The position numbers and the translations under genes are program-made. The notes beneath the pieces were generated by a model, which was not told the origin of the DNA, ran no database searches, and was given only the letters and a program-made list of their open reading frames with translations. Below, piece by piece: positions 48,697 to 57,727 of a stretch of DNA of 64,000 nucleotides. This DNA comes from Giesbergeria sp. (GTDB lineage Bacteria; Pseudomonadota; Gammaproteobacteria; Burkholderiales; Burkholderiaceae_C). The stretch spans positions 18,560 through 82,559 of the forward strand of contig JAKLLE010000005.1 of assembly GCA_023150295.1 (NCBI GenBank). The letters run 5' to 3'. Within the stretch, counting starts at the first letter, position 1. Each line of letters opens with the position of its first letter.

Positions 48697-50181
48697 ATGT
48701 TTTATGCCATCCCCCTGGACAGTCGGCCCACCTGGCGCAATCCACCCTGGATGACGGTGCTGCTGATCTTGATCAACATGGCCGTGTTCTGGGGCCCGCA
48801 GCGCACCGAGGAGGCCGCGCAGGAACGTGCCGCCGCCTACTACCTGCAAAGCCCGCTGCCCGCGCTGGAGATCCCCGCGTTCGTTGCCTGGCTCGACGAC
48901 ACCGGGCACAAGGACGCCGCCAAGGCCCACAAGCTGCAGAAGGCAGGCGCCAGGCAGTATTTGCTGCGCTGGATGGAATCCGAGACCGTGTTCCAGAAGC
49001 GCCTGCACGCCGGGCTGGTGGTGCCGGAAAGCGCGCCCCAGCATGCCCAGTGGCAGGAGGCGCGCGCGCACTACGAAGCCCTGCAACCCCCTCCCTTCAC
49101 CGAGCGCTGGGCGCAAGACTACAACGCGGACGCGCCCTCGCGCCCCATCACCTGGCTGACGGCCACCTTCCTGCATGGCAGCACCGGGCACCTGCTGGGC
49201 AACATGGTGTTCTTGTTCCTGTTTGGCTTTTCGGTGGAGCTGGCACTGGGCCGGGGGCTGTACCTGGCGTACTACCTGCTGGGCGGCATCGGCGCCTCCC
49301 TGCTGTCGGGTTGGGCCTACGCGGGCATGGGCGGCTATGGGCTGGGCGCTTCGGGGGCGGTGTCGGCCCTGATGGGCATGTACGCCGTGCTCTACCGGCT
49401 GCGGCGCGTGCGCTTTTTCTACCAGTTGTTCTTCTACTTCAACTACGTGACGGCCCCCGCACTGCTGCTGCTGCCCGCCTGGATGCTGAACGAGTTGCTG
49501 CAGCACTGGCTGGGCGGTCGCGGCGTGGCCTACATGGCCCACCTGGGCGGGCTGGTCGCGGGCGCGGGCCTAATGGCGCTGACCATGGCCGTGCGGCGCA
49601 AGCCGCTGGAGGTGCCCGTCACGCCACCCAGCGCCGACCACCAGGAAGGCCAGGACTTCCAGGCCCATGTGGCGCGGGCACGCCAGTTGGCCCAGGGGCT
49701 GAAGTTCGAGCAGGCACTGGCCCAGTGGCGCGCCGCCGCCCAATTGCGCCCGCAGGACCGGCCCACGCTGGAAGCCTGGTTCAGCACCGCGCAGCTCTGG
49801 CCCGAGGGCGAGGACTTTCACCGCGCAGCGCGCCGCATCTTCCAGTTGCAGGCCCACGATGCCGACACCCTGGCCTTTCAGCACACCGCCTTTCGCACCT
49901 ACCTGGACAAGGCCCGACCCGGTGCCCGCCTGCAGCCCGACGTGATGGCCCATCTGGCCCGCCGCTTTGCGCGCGCCCAGCAATGGGGCGACGCCGAGCG
50001 CCTGTTCAAGGCCCTGCAGCAAACCGCCCCCACCCACCCGCTGCTGGGCGAGACCCTGAGCCTGCTGGTGGCGGCGCAGTGGCACGCCGGCCAGCACGAA
50101 CGCGCCGCCACCTGGCTGCCGCAACTGCGCACGCTGGCGCCGGACAGCCCGGTGCTGCGCACCCCTGGCCTGGCACGCTAG
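48697..50181 (+). CDS. Rhomboid-family intramembrane serine protease with C-terminal TPR-like extension
   Basis: HGSTGHLLGNMVFLFLFGFSVELALGRG...GLGASGAVSALMGMYAVLYRLRRVRFFYQ...GVAYMAHLGGLVAGAGLM. Confidence 0.9.
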   Translation: MFYAIPLDSRPTWRNPPWMTVLLILINMAVFWGPQRTEEAAQERAAAYYLQSPLPALEIPAFVAWLDDTGHKDAAKAHKLQKAGARQYLLRWMESETVFQKRLHAGLVVPESAPQHAQWQEARAHYEALQPPPFTERWAQDYNADAPSRPITWLTATFLHGSTGHLLGNMVFLFLFGFSVELALGRGLYLAYYLLGGIGASLLSGWAYAGMGGYGLGASGAVSALMGMYAVLYRLRRVRFFYQLFFYFNYVTAPALLLLPAWMLNELLQHWLGGRGVAYMAHLGGLVAGAGLMALTMAVRRKPLEVPVTPPSADHQEGQDFQAHVARARQLAQGLKFEQALAQWRAAAQLRPQDRPTLEAWFSTAQLWPEGEDFHRAARRIFQLQAHDADTLAFQHTAFRTYLDKARPGARLQPDVMAHLARRFARAQQWGDAERLFKALQQTAPTHPLLGETLSLLVAAQWHAGQHERAATWLPQLRTLAPDSPVLRTPGLAR

Positions 50182-51497
50182 GCGGTGCTGGGCGCAGGCG
50201 GCAGGTGCTGGCGCAGCAGCCAGCGCGCCTCTTGCGTGGCGGCGTCGTTGGGGTGGCGCGCTTCCAGCGTAGCCAGCACCTTGAGGGCCATGTCGGCGCG
50301 GCCCATGCCCTGCAGCAGGGCCCGCGCCGCCAGCTCGTAGGCCTGGGGCACGCTGGCGTGGCCCTTGAAGCGGCGGTCAAAGCCGCCCAGCAAGGCCAGC
50401 GTCAATGCGGCGTCACCCACGCCCCAGGCTGTGCGGGCCAGGGCCAGGGTGGGGTCGGCATCGGCCAGCACAAACTTGGCGTCCTGGGCGCGGCAGGTCT
50501 GGCAGACGCGCAGCGCCTCGGCGTTTTGCCCCAGGCGCAGCAACTGTGGGATGAAGCGCTGCGCATGGTCCAGCAGGGTGGGCGTCTTGTTCGCCAGGGC
50601 CAGAATGCGGTGGTAGCGCCGCTGGGCGGGCAGTTCGTCATGGCGGGTGCGCTGGTGTTCGTAGGCAATGCCCAGGGCGCCTTCCAGGTCGCCTTCGGTC
50701 ACCTTCTGCGCCACCAGGGCATCGGTGGCGTCGTGTTCTATCTGCTGCGGCGTGCGCCGGTCTGGCGGTTGGGTGTCGATACCGGCACCGGGCAGCAGGT
50801 CGATGCCAAAGGCCTCATGGTTTTGGTACATCACATAGCCCAGCAGGCTGCACATCACCCAGCCAAAGTAAATGAGCACCCAGTTGATCAGCGGCAGCAG
50901 CAACCACTCGGGGAAGATCGGCGCCAGCATCGCCATGGCCAGCACCGAGCCCTCGCTGAGCAGGAACAGGAAGAAGCACAGCAGCACGTACGGCCAGCCG
51001 ACCACCTGCACCGCCGCCCAGGCATTGGCTGGGTTCAGGGTGGCACGCAGGCTGCCCGTTTGCACGAGCACCATGAGGCTGGCGGGCAGCAAAAAGCTGA
51101 TGGCCAGCACGGCCAGTTGCCCCAGCACAGGCCGCACGCTGCCCAGCCACCCCGCCGCCATGGATTGCAGCACCAGCAAGGCAAACAGCTTCCAGGGCAG
51201 GTTCTTCCAGTCTTCGTCGTAATGAACGGTGAAGTCCGAAGCGCGGTAAATGCCCCGCGAACCCAGTGCCGTGACCTTGAAGCCGTAGCGCGATGCCGCG
51301 AGCAGGATGCCCAGCTCGGTGACGATCGCCACCAACGGGGTAGGCAACAGCAAGATCAACAAACTGCACAGGGCCAGCATCCCGCCATACGTCAGGGGCT
51401 GGGACTGGAGCGGAAACAGAAAAAACGTGTTGAGCCGATGCCAGAAGCGGGGCAACTGGGGGGCGGGCTCTGCGGGCCTTGGGGTGCGCTGGTTCAT
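50178..51497 (-). CDS. Multi-TM protein with C-terminal helical repeats
   Basis: MNQRTPRPAEPAPQLPRFWHRLNTFFLFPLQSQPLTYGGMLALCSLLILLLPTPLVAIV. Confidence 0.7.
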   Translation of the reverse strand: MNQRTPRPAEPAPQLPRFWHRLNTFFLFPLQSQPLTYGGMLALCSLLILLLPTPLVAIVTELGILLAASRYGFKVTALGSRGIYRASDFTVHYDEDWKNLPWKLFALLVLQSMAAGWLGSVRPVLGQLAVLAISFLLPASLMVLVQTGSLRATLNPANAWAAVQVVGWPYVLLCFFLFLLSEGSVLAMAMLAPIFPEWLLLPLINWVLIYFGWVMCSLLGYVMYQNHEAFGIDLLPGAGIDTQPPDRRTPQQIEHDATDALVAQKVTEGDLEGALGIAYEHQRTRHDELPAQRRYHRILALANKTPTLLDHAQRFIPQLLRLGQNAEALRVCQTCRAQDAKFVLADADPTLALARTAWGVGDAALTLALLGGFDRRFKGHASVPQAYELAARALLQGMGRADMALKVLATLEARHPNDAATQEARWLLRQHLPPAPSTA

Positions 51498-51605
51498 GGT
51501 GGTGCCCGCCTCCCTCAACGGGCCGAGGGCATTATAGGAACCGGGCTGCACGGGCCTGCTGCGGCGCACAAATTTTGCACGGACCCTGCCATCAGGACAT
51601 GAAAC

Positions 51606-51659
51606 GCTATCATTTTTATAGCTGCTAGCGCTTATCCATCAGGCGCTGGAGGCCATTTT
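51606..51659 (+). repeat. Dispersed double-hairpin element, copy 8, overlapping the rarD 3' end
   Basis: GCTATCATTTTTATAGCTGCTAGCGCTTATCCATCAGGCGCTGGAGGCCATTTT. Confidence 0.88.
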
Positions 51660-52571
51660 CTTATGTAATATTTCGCGCCGCAGGCGCAAGGCGCCATCGA
51701 GCACCAGCAAGCCCACCGCGGCAAACACCAGCCCGTACAGCGGGCGCTGGCCCTGCGCCATCGCCTCGCCCAGCAGCAGAGCCACCAGCACCAGCAGCAC
51801 CGGCTCCACATACGACAACAGGCCAAACAACCCCATGGGCAGCAGCCGGCTGGCGGCCATGTACAGCGCCAGCGCCACGGCACTGACCACGCCCAGCAAG
51901 GGCACCAGCACCCACAGCCTGGGCATCGCCCCCACCACGGGCACCGTGGAAGGCTCGCGCAGCACAAACCACAGGGCAGCGGGCACCAGCAGGGCCATGT
52001 CCAGCCAGTGCCCGGCCAGCTGTTCGGTGCCCAGCCTGCGGCGCAGCGCAAAGTACACCGGGTAGCCCAGTGCCACCAGCGCGGTCTCCCACGACATGCC
52101 GCCCACGCGCAGCAACTCGTAGCCCACCCCCAGCGCGGCCAACAGCGTGGCCGCACGGTGCGCGGGCGAGAGCTGCTCGCGGTACAGCACCCGCCCAGCC
52201 AGCACCATCACCAGCGGCAGCAGGAAGTAGCCCAGCGACACCGGCAGCGCACGCCCATGCAGCGGCGCCCACATGAACAGCCACAACTGCACGCCAAGCA
52301 AGGCACTGCTGAGCACCAGGGCCACCGCCAGCGCAGGCCGCTGGCGCACACGCTGGGCCAGGGCACGCAGTTGCGCCGCTTCGCCCCGCCCCCACAGCAG
52401 CAAGGTGGTGAAAGGCAAGGTGCAAAGCACGCGCCAGCCAAAGATTTCCTCCCCCGCCAGGGGCGCCAGCCAGGGCGACAGGTAGTAGATGGCGCCAAAC
52501 AAAAAGGAGGCCACCACCGAGGCCACAATGCCTTTGAACACAAGAGATACCGCTTGGGGAAAACCGGGCAT
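51639..52571 (-). CDS. rarD: RarD-like EamA/DMT transporter
   Basis: VFKGIVASVVASFLFGAIYYLSPWLAPLAGEEIFGWRVLCTLPFTTLLL. Confidence 0.85.
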   Translation of the reverse strand: MPGFPQAVSLVFKGIVASVVASFLFGAIYYLSPWLAPLAGEEIFGWRVLCTLPFTTLLLWGRGEAAQLRALAQRVRQRPALAVALVLSSALLGVQLWLFMWAPLHGRALPVSLGYFLLPLVMVLAGRVLYREQLSPAHRAATLLAALGVGYELLRVGGMSWETALVALGYPVYFALRRRLGTEQLAGHWLDMALLVPAALWFVLREPSTVPVVGAMPRLWVLVPLLGVVSAVALALYMAASRLLPMGLFGLLSYVEPVLLVLVALLLGEAMAQGQRPLYGLVFAAVGLLVLDGALRLRREILHKKMASSA

Positions 52572-52775
52572 TGTCCACGACCGGGCCTCCGGCGTGCCCA
52601 GGCGCCAAGGGTTTGTACCCAGTCTCTGTGGGCCACCCTGTGGATAAGAACCTGCACAAGCCCCGAAAGCCGCGCCCGCATTGGCCCACAACGCGCTGCC
52701 TGCTCTTTGGGCAGCCTGTCAGCGTGCTTTTGCCTCTATAGTGGCGGGCCTTTGTGCCCTACAGCTTCTCCGTTC

Positions 52776-53207
52776 ATGCCTGCCGCCGCCCTGCTCTGCC
52801 TGGTTGTCGCCATCAGCGACGGCGATTCCTTCACCGCGCGCTGCGGCAGCCCGGGCGCCTACGAGACGGTGCGTGTGCGTGTGGCAGCCATCGATGCACC
52901 GGAGCACAGCCAGCCCTACGGCCAACGCGCGCGCCAGCACCTGGCCCAACTGTGCTGGCGCCAGCAAGCGCGCATTACCCCCGTGGACCGCGACCACTAC
53001 GGCCGCACCGTGGCACGGGTGCAATGCCAGGGGCAGGACGCCGCCAGCACCCAGGTGCGCGCGGGCATGGCCTGGGTCTATGCGCCGCGCGCGCAGGCCT
53101 ACCCGCACCTGGCCCGCCTGGAGCGCCAGGCCCGCGCACAACGCTCAGGCTTGTGGGCCGATACAAACCCAACGCCGCCCTGGAAGTACCGCCATCGGCA
53201 ACAGTGA
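52776..53207 (+). CDS. Thermonuclease (SNase-like) family protein
   Basis: VVAISDGDSFTARC...[27 protein letters not shown]...VDRDHYGRTVARVQCQG. Confidence 0.88.
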   Translation: MPAAALLCLVVAISDGDSFTARCGSPGAYETVRVRVAAIDAPEHSQPYGQRARQHLAQLCWRQQARITPVDRDHYGRTVARVQCQGQDAASTQVRAGMAWVYAPRAQAYPHLARLERQARAQRSGLWADTNPTPPWKYRHRQQ

Positions 53208-53219
53208 GTGCAAGGAGGC

Positions 53220-54155
53220 CTATGCCTCGAACCGCCCGCTCAGCAGTTCCGGCAAACGGCTGACAGGCATGCGGAACCCGCAGGCCTGCGCATGGCCTCC
53301 GCCGCCCATGCTGTGCGCCAACGGAATGCAGTCGTAGCCGCGCTGCGAGCGCAGACCTACCTTGACCACGCCGCCCTTCCCGGCCGACCACAGCAGGGCA
53401 AAGCTGCCGCTCTTTTGCGAGAGCATTTCGCCCAGCAGGCTGTGAAAGGCGCTGGGCGCGTTGAGCATGAGCCCGTCCTGGCCGTTGAAGCACAGGGGCA
53501 AGGCGCCCTCGGCCATGTCGCTGGCGAGCTTGCGGAACTTCTCGTCCATGGCCTCGCCGCGCGCCATGAAGGTGGCGTTCTGTGCTGCATCGAAAGCCGC
53601 CAGCGCCTGCCAGCGCGCAAAGTCCTGGGGCTCCATGTCCAGCGCTGCCAGGTAGGCCGCGCTTTCAGGGAACTGCCAGTTCCACAGGTCGCGGTCCTCC
53701 ACGTAGCGCACCAGGTCGGGCAGCGGCGTCTGCGGGTGGAAGAACTCCCACGCCAGCCGCGCGCCGGACTTGTGCATGTCGAAATACACCACGCCGCAGC
53801 GGCAGGCAAAGCCGTCCAACTGGTCGGCAGCGCTCTTGTGGTGGTCCAGCAGCACCAGCTTGGCGGCCTGCGCCTCGATGGCGCGCAGCAGTTCGGGCGC
53901 AAAGGCAAAGTCCAGCACGTACACGGTGCGCCCTTGCAGGGGCGGCAGGTCGGCCACGGTCTGAATCTGGCCGTGGTCCAGGCCCAGGCACTGCACACGG
54001 CCTTCGTAAAACGTCCAGGCCGCCAGGGCGGCAGCAAAGCCATCGGGGCAACCCTTGCCGTGGTACAGCACCAGGGGATCGGGGTCGTTGCGGTCTGGGG
54101 CGACCAGCAGTTGCAATGGAAGAAGGGTTCTCATGCCCGAATTGTCGCTTGCCAT
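53220..54155 (-). CDS. DHH-family phosphoesterase
   Basis: LVLYHGKGCPDGFAAALAAW; KLVLLDHHKSA DHH motif; YVEDRDLWNWQ; GGGGHAQACGFR. Confidence 0.85.
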   Translation of the reverse strand: MASDNSGMRTLLPLQLLVAPDRNDPDPLVLYHGKGCPDGFAAALAAWTFYEGRVQCLGLDHGQIQTVADLPPLQGRTVYVLDFAFAPELLRAIEAQAAKLVLLDHHKSAADQLDGFACRCGVVYFDMHKSGARLAWEFFHPQTPLPDLVRYVEDRDLWNWQFPESAAYLAALDMEPQDFARWQALAAFDAAQNATFMARGEAMDEKFRKLASDMAEGALPLCFNGQDGLMLNAPSAFHSLLGEMLSQKSGSFALLWSAGKGGVVKVGLRSQRGYDCIPLAHSMGGGGHAQACGFRMPVSRLPELLSGRFEA

Positions 54156-54198
54156 CGCCGATCCAACGGCCCTGCGGCGACGCTGATTGCGTGTCGCC

Positions 54199-54534
54199 CT
54201 AAATCCCCAGCCAACGCCGCCACAGCGAGGGGGCAGCGTCCTGCGCGCCCAATTGCTGGAGTCTTTGCACCAGCACGTCCCGGCCATGCTTGCGCGCCGC
54301 TTCCAAAGGGGTGAGCCCATCAAAATCCGAGCGCAGGTGTGGGCTGGCGCCATGTTCCAGCAAAAAATCTGCCACGGCATCGTGGCCCTGCACCAGGCTC
54401 GCGACCAGTGGCGTGCACATCACTTCCGGGTGCTGGTAGTTCGGATCGACGCCCGAGGCGATGTGGTGCCGCACCCGCGCCAGATCGCCCGCCACGGCGG
54501 CCGCATACATGTCCTTCCAGTCCCCTGCCGACAT
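54199..54534 (-). CDS. Ankyrin-repeat protein
   Basis: AAAVAGDLARVRHHIASGVDPNYQHPEVMCTPLVASLVQGHDAVADFLLEHGASPHLRSDFDGLTPLEAARKHG. Confidence 0.85.
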   Translation of the reverse strand: MSAGDWKDMYAAAVAGDLARVRHHIASGVDPNYQHPEVMCTPLVASLVQGHDAVADFLLEHGASPHLRSDFDGLTPLEAARKHGRDVLVQRLQQLGAQDAAPSLWRRWLGI

Positions 54535-54628
54535 CGGATACCTCCTCAGGATTGCACTGGGGAGGCATGCTAGCAGCGCAGCGCCCGGTCTGCATGGAGC
54601 ACAATGCGCGCCTCTCCTTCCACTCCCC

Positions 54629-55378
54629 ATGACCGCCCTGCACCTTCTCTGGCACGACGCGCACCTGGTCGCGGTGTACAAACCGCCGGGCTGGCTGGTG
54701 CACCGCACAGGGCTGGACGCAGGGGAAACCCGTTTCGTGGTGCAGACGCTGCGCGACCAGTTGGGCCAGCATGTGTACCCAGTGCACCGGCTGGACAAGG
54801 GCACCTGTGGCGTGCTGGTGATGGCCTTGCACCCCGAGGCGGCGCACGCACTGGCACAGGCTTTCGAGCACCACAAGGTGCGCAAGCGCTACCTGGCCCT
54901 GGTGCGCGGCTGGGCACCCGCGCTGGCCGAGGTGGACCACGCCCTGCGCCCGGACGATGCGCCCCCCGACGCCGCTGCGCAGCCTGCCCACACCTGCCTG
55001 CAACGGCTGGCGCGCCTGGAACTGCCGATGGTCAGCGATGCGCGCTTTGCCAGCACCCGCGCCAGCCTGGTGCTGGCCGAGCCCACCACCGGCCGCAGGC
55101 ACCAGATCCGGCGCCACCTCAAGCACCTTGCGCACCCCATTCTGGGCGATGCCACGCACGGCAAGGGGCCGCTGAACCGCTGGTGGGCGGCACACCTGGG
55201 CCGCCAGCGGCTGTGGCTGCACGCCTGGAGCCTGGAGCTGCCCCACCCGGTGAGCGGCGAGCCCCTGCAGTTGCACAGCGGGCTGGATCTTGGTGCCCCT
55301 GCACCGGCAATGCCCGAACCCGAAGGGCTGGACGACTGGCACATGCTGCTGGGCAGCCAGCCATGGATGCCTACGTGA
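54629..55378 (+). CDS. truC: RluA-family pseudouridine synthase, TruC-like
   Basis: LHLLWHDAHLVAVYKPPGWLVHRTGL; YPVHRLDKGTCGVLVMAL; TGRRHQIRRHLKHLAHPILGDATHGKG. Confidence 0.88.
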   Translation: MTALHLLWHDAHLVAVYKPPGWLVHRTGLDAGETRFVVQTLRDQLGQHVYPVHRLDKGTCGVLVMALHPEAAHALAQAFEHHKVRKRYLALVRGWAPALAEVDHALRPDDAPPDAAAQPAHTCLQRLARLELPMVSDARFASTRASLVLAEPTTGRRHQIRRHLKHLAHPILGDATHGKGPLNRWWAAHLGRQRLWLHAWSLELPHPVSGEPLQLHSGLDLGAPAPAMPEPEGLDDWHMLLGSQPWMPT

Positions 55379-57641
55379 GACGCTGCAACCAGTCCTCCTG
55401 GGGCTGCGGACGACAGTACAGGAAGCCCTGGCAGATGATGGCGGACGAGCGCTCCCTCAGGTAGCTGGCCTGTTCCTGGGTTTCCACCCCTTCGGCCACC
55501 ACGCGCAGGCCAAAATGGCGTGCGACAGACAAAATGGCCTCGACCAGGGCGCCGTCGTCGGCGTTGGTGCAGGCATCGCGCACAAAGCTGCGGTCGATCT
55601 TGATTTCCTGGATCGGCAGGCGCTTGAGGTAGGCCAGCGACGAGTACCCGGTACCAAAGTCGTCGAGCGAGAACTCCACCCCCAAGGCGGCAAGCTCGCG
55701 CATCTTGGCGACCACATCGTCAAAGTCCTCGATCACCAGGCCCTCGGTCACCTCCAGCGTCAGCAAGGCCGGATCGGCGCCCGTGCGCTCCAGCAGGGCC
55801 CGCAACTCCTGCACAAAGCCCGGCTGGCGAAACTGGCGCGCACTCAGGTTGACCGACAGGCGCACCCGCTGCTGCGCCAACGCAGGGTTGGCCAGCAAGG
55901 CGCAGGCCTGCTCCAGCACCCAGCGCCCCAGCAGGACGATGAGATCGGACGACTCCGCCACCGCAATGAACACGCCCGGCATCACCAGGCCGTCGCGCGG
56001 ATGCTGCCAACGCACCAGCACCTCGGCGCCGGTGGTGCGCCCCTGCATGTCCACCTGGGACTGCAGGTACAGGCGCAGTTCCCCGGCACCGATGGCCTGG
56101 CGCAATTCCCGCTCCAACTGGAAGCGCTGCTCTGCGGCCTGCCCCATCTCCTGCTCGAAAAAGGCCAGTTGCCCACCGCCCACGGCCTTGGCCCGGTGCA
56201 ATGCCATGCTCGCGCGGCGCAGTGCGTCGTGTGCCTGGTCTTCCGGCCCCTGGGGGTAGAGCGTGATGCCCACACTGGCCGTCCATTGGATGGGGCCGGC
56301 GTCGCCCTGCAAGCGCAGGGGCTGACCCAGCGCGGTCTGCACCTGGTTCGCAAAAGCCAGCGCCCGGCGGCCCGCCTGGGCCGCATCGTCCCCCAGGCCA
56401 TGCAGCACCAGGGCGAATTCGTCCCCCGCCACGCGCACAAGCATGCCCTCCGCCGGGAGCTGGTGCGACAGGCGCAGCGCCATGGCACACAGCAGGCGGT
56501 CGCCCATCTCGCTGCCACGTGCGTCGTTGAACACGGTGAATCGGTCCAGATCCAGCAGCAACAAGGCGTGCAAGGTGGCTGGGGAGCCATCGGCGCGCTC
56601 CTGCAGCCCGTGGAGGTGCTCCACCAGCATGGCGCGGTTGGGCAGGCCGGTCAGCGCGTCATGGCGGGCCAGGCGGTGGATTTCCTGCGCGGCACGCTTG
56701 CGCTCGGTGATGTCCTGCCGGTACTCCACATAGTGACTGATGCTGCCGTCGGTCTGGCGTATGGGCGCCACCACCACGGACTCGGCCAAGGGCGCCCCAT
56801 CCTTGCGCTGGTTGGTCTGCTCCCCCGCCCAGACCTTGCCGCTGGCCAGTGTCTCGCGCAGCCCCTGGCGCTGGGCCGCCTCCATGCCCTTGCTGGAAAA
56901 CAGGGCCGCCGCATGGCCCAACACCTCTTGACGCGCATAGCCGGTGCGCTGCACAAAGGCCTCGTTCACATACTCGATGCGCTCTTGCAGGTCGGTAATG
57001 ACAATGCTCTCGGGGCTTTGCTCCACGGCACGCAGCAGCTTGCGCAACTGCGACTCGCTGGCTGCCAGCTCGTGGGCCGTACGCTGCGCCTCCTGCACCC
57101 GTTGCATGTAGTTGCGCCGCGACAGCAAGGTGGCTGCCGCCGTGAGCACCAGAATGCCCGCCAGGTACACCCCATGGGCCCATCGACTGCCCCGGAGCAC
57201 CTGGGGCATCCAGCCCTGGGCTTCCGCCCAGAAGAAAAGGCCGAACAGCATGCCGGTGATCGCCACCAGCACCACGGTGGCCCGCCCACCCAGCATCCAG
57301 CCCGAAAGCACAATGAGCACGGGGTAATTGAGCAGGTTGGGCCCGTGCAGCCCGCCATTGCGCACGGTCACCAGCGTCACAAAGCACCATACGCCCCAGA
57401 CCAGCAGGTGCGCCGCCAGCCGCCAATGCCGCAAGCGCGCCAGCACCAGGGCCAGGCCACCCACCAGGCCCGCGCCCAGGTTGAAAAGAATCCGGCTGGT
57501 CGATTGACCAATAGGGTCCAGGGCCAGCAACAGGGCAATGACACCACCAATCGCCAGCACAGCCCAGCCCGCCACGCGCACAAGAAGCCGGGTGGTGACA
57601 TCGGGCACATCAAGCTCGGGGGCGGGGGTGTACGGCTGCAT
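55371..57641 (-). CDS. Membrane-anchored PAS-GGDEF(degenerate)-EAL protein
   Basis: N-terminal TM segments; VAGDEFALVLHG (AGDEF); EVLVRWQHPRDGL...DDFGTGYSSLAYLKRLPIQEIKIDRSFV. Confidence 0.9.
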   Translation of the reverse strand: MQPYTPAPELDVPDVTTRLLVRVAGWAVLAIGGVIALLLALDPIGQSTSRILFNLGAGLVGGLALVLARLRHWRLAAHLLVWGVWCFVTLVTVRNGGLHGPNLLNYPVLIVLSGWMLGGRATVVLVAITGMLFGLFFWAEAQGWMPQVLRGSRWAHGVYLAGILVLTAAATLLSRRNYMQRVQEAQRTAHELAASESQLRKLLRAVEQSPESIVITDLQERIEYVNEAFVQRTGYARQEVLGHAAALFSSKGMEAAQRQGLRETLASGKVWAGEQTNQRKDGAPLAESVVVAPIRQTDGSISHYVEYRQDITERKRAAQEIHRLARHDALTGLPNRAMLVEHLHGLQERADGSPATLHALLLLDLDRFTVFNDARGSEMGDRLLCAMALRLSHQLPAEGMLVRVAGDEFALVLHGLGDDAAQAGRRALAFANQVQTALGQPLRLQGDAGPIQWTASVGITLYPQGPEDQAHDALRRASMALHRAKAVGGGQLAFFEQEMGQAAEQRFQLERELRQAIGAGELRLYLQSQVDMQGRTTGAEVLVRWQHPRDGLVMPGVFIAVAESSDLIVLLGRWVLEQACALLANPALAQQRVRLSVNLSARQFRQPGFVQELRALLERTGADPALLTLEVTEGLVIEDFDDVVAKMRELAALGVEFSLDDFGTGYSSLAYLKRLPIQEIKIDRSFVRDACTNADDGALVEAILSVARHFGLRVVAEGVETQEQASYLRERSSAIICQGFLYCRPQPQEDWLQRLT

Positions 57642-57727
57642 ACCGGTATCTACCCATGTGGGATGGAGACAACGCATCCTAGCGGTTTCCCCCCTGCGGC
57701 ACCAAGCGCCGCCAGGTCGAAGTGTGC

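Noticed and set aside
48657-51602. 981-aa plus-strand ORF
   Set aside because: Overlaps the rhomboid gene in another frame and runs antisense into the next gene; no conserved motifs.
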